Source: Actinostola sp. cb2023
Taxonomy: Eukaryota > Cnidaria > Anthozoa > Actiniaria > Actinostolidae
Assembly (NCBI GenBank): GCA_033675265.1
Contig: JAUJYZ010000245.1
Span: 30,001-94,000, forward strand
Direction: 5' to 3'
Length of the DNA stretch: 64,000 nucleotides
The position numbers and the translations under genes are program-made. The first letter of the stretch is position 1. Every line of letters starts with the position of its first letter. Below the pieces are notes generated by a model. It was not told where the DNA came from. It saw only the letters and a program-made list of their open reading frames with translations, and made no database searches. This document shows positions 56,137-64,000 of the stretch, piece by piece.

Positions 56137-59100
56137 CTATGTACTAAAATACTCTTCCAGAATGTCCTCTGCAGTGAAAAACACAGAGCTGTTGTAATGA
56201 ACACCATCAACTGTGCCTCCAGGGTACGAGCTGGTCAGCGGATACACGTCGAGGATCAGGAATCCCGCGCGACACATCGCGGCCATGGCATAGGCGTTGA
56301 AAAGATCGACGCGCTGAATAGATGAGAAATAAAACACAAGAACTATTACAATCTAAGACTTTCCAGAGTGACTCAGTGTTGTACTTTGTATGGTAATATA
56401 TCTCGAACAGAAATTAGACTTCTTGGATTTGACTGGCTATTTCAAACCCCCGCTTTCTCGAACTATTCTTCTTGTCCCTTGGGCCTCTGTTCGAGATGCT
56501 AATGCTTTCTACTACAGACAGCAGTAGAGCTTATTCGTAGTGGAGCTTTGCTCTGTGTGGTTTCCCTGCCCATGTGGCGACGTTTATAAAATAAAAAAAT
56601 AAAATACAATAAACAAAGAACACACAACAACTCATGACTGCTTTCAGCCCCCCCCCCCCCCCCCCCCCCGAAAACGTAACCCAGAATAGACCCACCCCAC
56701 CCTAGAAGGGAGTACCTGCTCGGTATGGAATCTCCTAAAACAACCGCTGTACAGCTGCCTCTGTTCTCCGATACTTGTAGTCGTCTTCCAGATCACAGTA
56801 CCCCGATAAAACTGCTTCAGAACCCAAACCATGCTATTAATGACTTTCTGATAAGTGTAAAAACTCGAACTCTTCAACAAATGAACTCCAGCATTCAACA
56901 AAAGTGCGCTATTTTCGTCCATTTCAGGTCTGGTTATGACGCTTTTTAGTTCGTTGATAATACGTGGAATGTTGATGTACTTGTGTCCGTATCGTAAGTC
57001 CATTTCTACGTCGGCAGTGCTTCGGAGAGTGTAAACCCACGTCATGGTGAAATAACAGGATCGGAAGATTTGCCAACACAGTCGACGAGCCGAGATCGAC
57101 TCGAAGAAATATCGATTTAACGAGTCGCCATATACCCATAATACCCCTTGGCCTCGAATGTGACCTGAGTTGGTGTAAGATAAACCTGAAATTTGCAAAT
57201 GAGGTAATGCGATTGATACTAGCTTATTGATATTTAATAGATAGAAGTCGCTAATTAGCGTTGAAAATCAATGATCGATGCAAATAATAATAGGCTTGTG
57301 CAATACTGTGCAATAATGATTACATAAGACTGCGCAAACTCTAACAAACGCAGACAGCAACACATTCCTACAAGACCCGGATGTTACCTGGTGAGTATGG
57401 TTTCCATTCCTCCCCGTCCCACGTGCCGTATGCATCCCATAATACATTGCATTGATCCTTACATCCAAGATGACCTGCATCTTTGAAACTTTTTAATTCT
57501 GCAGGAAGACGCGCGCAGATAAGAGACATAAGTTACCACATTAAGAGATAAGTTAAAAAAATCACTTATATAATAAATAATATAAGATTAGATTAATATT
57601 TGCGTTCACAGAAGAGCAAAATACTGCTAGTGCAAGTAATATTTCCTCGATATATATAAGTATAATAGTCGATAACCATAGCTTTCATCTGAGTTCTAGT
57701 TTTAATTACCTTTATTGAAGAGCGCAAACGAAGGCTTCACTTCAAACTCGAGTTCATTTGCCGCTGCAAATGGTTTATTGAGATAATCATAAACACGGCC
57801 GTTGAGACTCCCAGGAGGCTGGAACGAGCCGTGAAGGCAACCTAAACGAAGCAATGTTTGGGTTTTTAAAATACACGTATTACTACAATAAGCGTTGTTC
57901 ACTACCGAGCTTTCAAGATGATTTTGCTTGCAACCGCTATGCAGAGGTATACGCATGTTGTAGTGTTCACTACCGAGCATATAATACATGATGAAAACAC
58001 TGGAATCATTATAGAAACCACAGTGCAACAATGCGCGCAATATTGCCAGCGCATGATGGCGCCATTGCATCGTATGTCGACCTCAGCCATTTGTTGCGCG
58101 CAGTATTGCAGTAGTAGAATCGTCTTGATACAGTATTAATTTGCTTGCAATAGCAATGCAGAGGTATATACACCTATTTCAAAAAACGTTGACAACGGGC
58201 GATCTGAAATGGATGATCTGAGATGAAGACAAATTATGGGAAACTGAGAGTCTTTCGTTAGTAACATGCGAAAATCATTCATTCGACCTCAAGTCGAGAA
58301 TCACGCTTGATGTTCGAACGAGTCTGGTAGAGGTTAACGTGAATTTTCAGAATTTTCAAAAAGTTTCAGATCATCCAATTCAGACCGACCGTTGTCAACG
58401 TTTTCTGAAATAGGTATATACGCATGTTGCATTGTGCGCAAGTCTTATGGGGACTCTTGCACCTTCCACGTACCATTAAACAGTTGTGCGTTCCTACCGT
58501 CTATCCTTTGAATACACAGTGAAACCAGAAATCTCTAATATTGGAAGTCTGTATGCGTCCATCACTAAGATAGTGCGCACAACAAACCGTTTTGCATAAC
58601 AATGTGTATAAACGTTTTCTATTCACCTCTTCTAAACCAATCAATCGGTGGATCCTTGATGCCTTTACACATCGTATAGTCCAGTATCACTGTAATCTCA
58701 TATATCCCCGGTACCATTACCAGGAACAGTGCTTCGTAGGTACCGTCATGATGATCAGTTACAGTGGCGGTCAGGTTCGACGGTCCTCGAATATACACTC
58801 TAAAGTAATCCCCACCGACAGTTTTCTTCAATCTCGTCTTTGAAACAGTTTGGATAATAACTTTACTATAATAACCTGCAGATTTGATATCCAAAGATAT
58901 GTAACTATAATGAGGGTCTGTTTCAAGAGAAGAACGACTTTGAGTAGTAGATTCCCATTGAATTCGATCCAAACAGCTTTTCAGTCTTGACTTCCAGTCG
59001 TAGCGACTCATCCGCTGTCTGCACCAATCAACTTTGAATTCAGTGACGGCAGTGTTTTTAATGGCAGTATTTTTAATAGTTTTTCTGGTAGGTTTTCGAT

Positions 59101-59170
59101 TCTTTGCTGATGTGCTAGATACTATTATTAAGACGCATGCGCACACAACAGAAATCAAATGAGACGTCAT
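56137..59170 (-). CDS. NXPE-family secreted protein (filamin-like plus PC-esterase-like domains)
   Basis: Five exons: 58627-59170, 57710-57841, 57388-57498, 56716-57185 and 56137-56313, phases 1, 1, 1, 0; 1434 bp, 477 aa. Residues 1 to about 22 form a signal peptide. Residues of about 70-175 resemble the NXPE N-terminal Ig/filamin fold (YFRVYIRGPSNLTATVTDHHDGTY). The C-terminal SGNH/PC-esterase-like domain has the GDS motif in VYGDSLNRYF (282-284) and the DGVH motif (D455, H458), so the three residues of the esterase-type site are kept. Vertebrate relatives are neurexophilin/PC-esterase proteins, one of which acts on sialic acid in mucus; the function here is unknown. Introns contain MITEs. 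It is divergent from CIMIP1. Confidence 0.92.
56646..56670. repeat. Poly-C tract in the NXPE intron 4
   Basis: About 25 C residues, 46 bp beyond the exon 4 donor. On the transcribed strand it is a G-run. Confidence 0.85.
58164..58412. mobile_element. Family H-like MITE in the NXPE intron 1
   Basis: Ends ACCTATTTCAAAAAACGTTG and CAACGTTTTCTGAAATAGGT are inverted; GATCTGAAATGGATGATCTG and CAGATCATCCAATTCAGA pair inside. The terminal ACCT-TTTCA-AAACGTTG layout resembles 34932-36096. Further small repeats (GTAGTGTTCACTACCGAGC, GCAATGCAGAGGTATA) occur at 57895-58170. Confidence 0.65.
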
Positions 59171-61094
59171 GGTTTTTGTGGAAACGAGAAAACACCAGGT
59201 TTGCTCTAGCGTTCATGGCGGTGGTCTAGTCTAGTAGATTGTGTACAATCAACACACATTGCCTTTGAAATCGTGGAGAATTTCTGAAATGAATACAGAC
59301 ATCAGGTTGGTCAAATTATTATAAAAGATTCCGTATATGACATACGGTTCGACCAGAGGTTCGGATTCTACTACTGAAGGTCAAGACAGTCTTGAGACAC
59401 TTAATGGCATATATCAGTGAGCACTCAGAAATATTGCGCGCCAGAGAAGTGGCTGACATTCTGCAGTAACTGCTCATTACTTGAACAGCGAATGTAAAAC
59501 AAACATTTCAGAAGAATCTGGCCTTAATAATAATAATAATAATGATGATATAATCATCATCATTTGTATAATATTGAACTTGAGTTTTTCTATAAATTTG
59601 TCAAAATTTGTTATGATAATAAACATTACAAACATTAATATTTTTCTAATGAGGCGCTTTTAATACTGTGTCAGACTTCTGAATCACTCTGTATTCAGTG
59701 ACGGCTATATATAAGCTATTAACTTGAGTTTCCAATTTTTCCGTGGTTTGATTGTTGATTGATTCGTATATTCACGACATTTAATAGTAATATCATTTTT
59801 GTGCGTATCAGATTGAAATCAAGCTACCAACCTACCTCGAATGATCTCGGAGTCCATTCACTGTTTTAGACGTTCTACTTTTCGTTATTGCTTCGTTAGT
59901 TTATCATCGTGGCTTCAAATATAACGTTAGAATTTCGAATTAGGAAGCCGGCTGTGATTATCCAAGAAGTGAAATTGTCTGTCGGACAGGTCCAGCCACT
60001 GTAACCACTCAAATCAACATTCGGTCAAAGGAACCACCCGTAACCTTTCGATTAGCCATTTCGGAGTATGTTGATGCTCGAAAGGAATTGTGGGACTATT
60101 TTAGAGCCTGGACTTGATGCTCGAAAGGAATTGTGGGACTGTTTTAGAGCCTGGACTTGATGCTCGAAAGGAATTGTGGGACTGTTTTAGAGCCTGGACT
60201 CAGTTGATGCTCGAAAGGAATTGTGGGACTATTTTAGAGCCTGGACTTGATGCTCGAAAGGAATTGTGGGACTGTTTTAGAGCCTGGACTTGATGCTCGA
60301 AAGGAATTGTGGGACTGTTTTAGAGCCTGGACGCCATTACTGTTTTTTTTCGGGCCACAAGTTTTAATATTAGATGTATCTACTATGTGTTACCCTAGGT
60401 AAATAAAGTTTCTATTCTTACTTACTTACTTACTACTAAAATGAAGCGTCCCGTAAACAGGCCGTCCCACAATTTCCCACCAACATCAACTCCCAGTGAA
60501 ATTATTATTAAATGGCTAATGAAAGAAACGCCTTTCAGGATCAGTTTTTCATGTTTTCTTTATCATCGATTCAGTACCTTAATTTCAAATGATTTTCATC
60601 TTTTTTGAGCGCCATTAGACTGTCAAGAAGATATATGTTTAGATCTAATTGATAATCGACGAGTAGCAAATTGACATATATAGCCTGTCCTGGATTGGAA
60701 AGATTTAGAGTAAATCATTTCATTATACTGTACAAAACGGAAAAGAAATTCAATCCCTTGGCAAATAAATACCATCAGCGATGTATGCATGTGTGGCGGC
60801 CATGTTGGATGACGTCATAACGCAACAAATCGATATATTCAAACATGGCCGCGCGGGTTTTGATCAGTTTTGAGCGATTTTCTCTTACTTATAAGCCGAA
60901 ACTTAATAAACTGTTGTGTAAATATTCCTATATCAAGGCTAATGGAGTCTTTGAAGAAATCTCAGCGCAACTAGAATGAGGCGATATGTCTTAATAGTGT
61001 CGTCACCCTACCCCTGTTAGTAAGCTCAATTACTACCATTGTGACGTCATAGATGGACTGAATCACCAACTTGCAACTGCATTTTACACGCACA
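59171..61094. promoter_or_regulatory. Divergent intergenic region, NXPE (-) and CIMIP1 (+)
   Basis: About 1.9 kb between start codons holding both promoters. It contains the 43-bp array at 60078-60331 and short AAT/ATT microsatellites near 59525. No gene is supported. Confidence 0.5.
60078..60331. repeat. 43-bp tandem repeat, six copies
   Basis: The unit reads TTGATGCTCGAAAGGAATTG followed by TGGGACTGTTTTAGAGCCTG. One copy has a CAG insertion. It is nearly invariant between copies, which suggests a recent expansion. Confidence 0.92.
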
Positions 61095-62484
61095 ATGTTT
61101 GGTGGCCGTCTAACGTTAAAAGCTTGCAATTTTGTACACACTGATGAGATCTGGTGAGTTGTTCATCGAAGAATCCAGAGAATCGCCATTTTTGTGCAAC
61201 TAACTTTTGCAAGCAGACGGACATTGTACACGCTCTTCTGTCTTCGCGCGCGGTTTTTTGGAATCGAAGAACTATGAACCAAAACAACTGCAATTCATGT
61301 AGACTCTTAGTTTCTTCGGAAAGTTTCTTAAAATTATTAATTTTTATTTTTTTATTTTTTTTAAATAACTTTATTTGTCACAAAAAAAAATTCCATTTTG
61401 TTTCAATGTTTAGGAAAGACCATGTTAAAATGGAAATAGCATCACAGAGAAAATGGCCAGAAAAATGGGGATTCCTTGCTGAAGCTTATCGCCAGGTGAG
61501 AAGATGGTCTCGAGAACCTCGCGGAGGTATCTAATTATTTGTTGGATATTCTGCTAATTAGTGCGCGAAAAATTCAATGGTATGGTGACGTCATGGGCGT
61601 CCCGAGGCAATTTATCAAGAATTTACCAAATTCTTACATCCTCGGATTGGGGAGAATCTTCTTCTTCTTCTTCCAAGTGATTCCAACCTACTTCTCGTCA
61701 GTTGAAGATTATTACAGTTTATAAAATAACTATGATATAACGCGCGCTCTGATTGGCCAAAGAATGCGTAATCCCCGTGCTTTATGAGAGCACATAGCAC
61801 GCGCGCGCAGATATTCAACCATTTTTGAAACGAACAAACTTGACTAAAATCGTAAATGTATTTTATAAAAGAAATAGAAAACTTGTCCGCTGTGCTATGT
61901 GCAGATTTATAGCACTTGGGGACTGATCAGAACACTCGACTGAGCGTCGTGCTACTCCTAACACTTCTCTCGTGTTCTGATCAGTCCCCGCGCGTGCTAT
62001 AAATCTGCACATAGCACGCGCGCTCGTTTTCTATTTCTTCAATATTGCGATACAGTTTTGTGCTGCAGTGTGTGTAAAGTGCCGTAAATAAACTTTGCAG
62101 GTGTATAAAAATCAATAAGAACATAAAATGTCAGCAATCTTCAGCTATATACGACAGTCTGCTCTTTAGTGCATAGCTTGAAGCGTGATATTTATTTTTT
62201 AAATGTTTTTTTTAAATGTTTGTTAGCTTGAAGACAGTCTTAAAAAAATTGGTGACGAGAATCCAGCGGATGCCCAACCAAAAGAGGCCACAGAATTGGC
62301 CAGTAAGGCAGCTGAAATCTTGAAGTTAGAATCTGATAGAGAAAAAGTGAGGTTTCCAAGAACCGACAGTGAATTGATTGGATGGCGTCTTCAGTACAAG
62401 TCAAAAATATCACAGAATATTTTAAAGTTTGCTGGTAAAAAAGATGTCATCAAACAGTTGGGATGGCCACGAGAAGGTCTTTGA
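61095..62484 (+). CDS. CIMIP1: Ciliary microtubule inner protein 1 (C20orf85-like)
   Basis: Three exons, 61095-61153, 61414-61495 and 62227-62484, give 399 bp, 132 aa (human 137). The protein starts MFGGRLTLKACNFVHTDEIW; the exon 1/2 junction rebuilds the Trp of DEIW. KWPEKWGFLAEAY matches the conserved WPQNWGFL block, and the C-terminus has ELIGWRLQYKS and QLGWPREGL, matching the FIGWRS and ELCWPKQG blocks of the human protein. Family members bind inside axonemal doublet microtubules. A poly(A) signal AATAAA is at 62525-62530, 41 nt after the stop. Intron 2 contains a family I fold-back. Confidence 0.9.
61733..62040. mobile_element. Fold-back family I, copy 2, in CIMIP1 intron 2
   Basis: AGAAATAGAAAAC and GTTTTCTATTTCTT bracket an inverted pair containing GGGGACTGATCAGAACAC and GTGTTCTGATCAGTCCCC. 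The left side carries CTCTGATTGGCCAAAGAATG, the counterpart of the block at 36483-36510. Alternating GCGCGC stretches (near 61798 and 62020) are present. Confidence 0.65.
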
Positions 62485-62544
62485 GAAACAAGACAATGTG
62501 TAGAGTATCTTATATTTTAAACATAATAAAATGAGAGTTGCAAT

Positions 62545-64000
62545 TTGACCGTACTGACACCTTACAAACTATTTAGACACCTTGCCAACCATTTACTGAC
62601 ACCTTACCAACCACTTACTGACACCCTACCAACCACTTACTGACACCTTACCAACCACTTACTGACACCTTACCAACCACTTACTGACACCTTACCAACC
62701 ACTTACTGACACCTTACCAACCACTTACTGACACCTTACCAACCACTTACTGACACCTTACCAACCACTTACTGACACCTTACCAACCACTTACTGACAC
62801 CTTGCCAACCACTTACTGACACCTTGCCAACCACTTACTGACACCTTACCAACCACTTACTGACACCTTACCAACCACTTACTGACACCTTACCAACCAC
62901 TTACTGACACCTTACCAACCACTTACTGACACCTTACCAACCACTTACTGACACCTTACCAACCACTTACTGACACCTTGCCAACCACTTACTGACACCT
63001 TACCAACCACTTACTGACACCTTACCAACCACTTACTGACACCTTACAAACCACTTGATGACACCTTACCAACCACTTACTGACACCTTACCAACCACTT
63101 ACTGACACCTTGCCAACCACTTACTGACACCTTACAAACCACTTGATGACACCTTACCAACCACTTACTGACACCTTGCTAACCACTTACTGACACCTTA
63201 CAAACCACTTGATGACACCTTACCAACCACTTACTGACACCTTACCAACCACTTACTGACACCTTGCCAACCACTTGCTGACACCTTACCAAACCACTTA
63301 CTGACACCTTACCAACCACTTACTGACACCTTACCAACCACTTACTGACACCTTGCCAACCACTTGCTGACACCTTACCAACCACTTACTGACACCTTAC
63401 CAACCACTTGATGACACCTTACCAACCACTTACTGACACCTTACCAACCACTTACTGACACCTTACCAGCCACTTACTGGCACCTTACCAACCACTTACT
63501 GACACCTTGCCAACCACTTACTGACACCTTACAAACCACTTGATGACACCTTACCAACCACTTACTGACACCTTGCTAACCACTTACTGACACCTTACAA
63601 ACCACTTGATGACACCTTACCAACCACTTACTGACACCTTACCAACCACTTACTGACACCTTGCCAACCACTTGCCGACACCTTACCAACCACTTACTGA
63701 CACCTTACCAACCACTTACTGACACCTTGCCAACCACTTACTGACACCTTACAAACCACTTGATGACACCTTACCAACCACTTACTGACACCTTGCTAAC
63801 CACTTACTGACACCTTACAAACCACTTGATGACACCTTACCAACCACTTACTGACACCTTACCAACCACTTACTGACACCTTGCCAACCACTTGCTGACA
63901 CCTTACCAACCACTTACTGACACCTTACCAACCACTTACTGACACCTTACAAACCACTTACTGACACCTTACCAACCACTTACTGACACCTTACCAACCA
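62545..64000. repeat. 22-bp minisatellite running off the window
   Basis: About 66 copies of CACCTTACCAACCACTTACTGA, with variants (TTGCC, TTACAAA, CTTGATGA) that recur in blocks. The first unit begins about 15 bp after the CIMIP1 poly(A) signal. Total length is unknown because it reaches the last base. Confidence 0.95.

Overview
This is a stretch of animal nuclear DNA. Genes are split by GT-AG introns, the base composition is AT-rich, and introns and intergenic DNA are full of fold-back (MITE-like) elements, minisatellites and homopolymer runs. The gene set (SAGA adaptor, PP1 regulator, respiratory supercomplex factor, K2P channel, ciliary microtubule inner protein, NXPE protein, PAN-EGF-F5/8C secreted protein) points to a marine invertebrate. 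The PAN-EGF-discoidin architecture together with human-like conserved genes favours an anthozoan cnidarian (coral or sea anemone), but this is an inference and amphioxus or a sponge is not excluded.

Eight protein-coding genes can be supported, mostly rebuilt exon by exon with matching splice phases. They are: (1) a secreted PAN/EGF/F5-8C protein, + strand, 4315-14032; (2) TADA2B, - strand, 16815-27049, 20 coding exons, 423 aa; (3) an intronless PLP-dependent class I/II aminotransferase, + strand, 27946-29172; (4) COX7A2L (SCAF1), - strand, 29603-31822, 3 exons, 111 aa; (5) PPP1R37, + strand, 32404-46769, 13 exons, about 729 aa; (6) a TWIK-like two-pore potassium channel, - strand, 50868-54385, 2 exons, 326 aa; (7) an NXPE-family secreted protein, - strand, 56137-59170, 5 exons, 477 aa; (8) CIMIP1 (C20orf85-like), + strand, 61095-62484, 3 exons, 132 aa.

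Layout: 1-4300 is repeat-derived, with no gene seen. Genes 1 and 2 converge. Genes 2 and 3 diverge over about 900 bp. Genes 3 and 4 converge with only 430 bp between stop codons. Genes 4 and 5 diverge over about 580 bp. 46.8-50.9 kb is intergenic and repetitive. Genes 7 and 8 diverge over about 1.9 kb. The genes are unrelated housekeeping, ciliary and membrane functions and do not form a pathway.

The unusual features are in the non-coding DNA. Two separate three-level stacks of nested fold-back elements have readable target-site duplications (4.85-7.26 kb and 10.1-13.0 kb). A 1.76 kb array of about 98 copies of an 18-bp unit lies in the last TADA2B intron, and a second 47-bp array lies in the neighbouring intron. 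Four different minisatellites lie in four PPP1R37 introns. A 22-bp array starts just after the CIMIP1 poly(A) signal and runs off the window. I saw no CRISPR, tRNA, rRNA or intact transposase, and no convincing new protein system.
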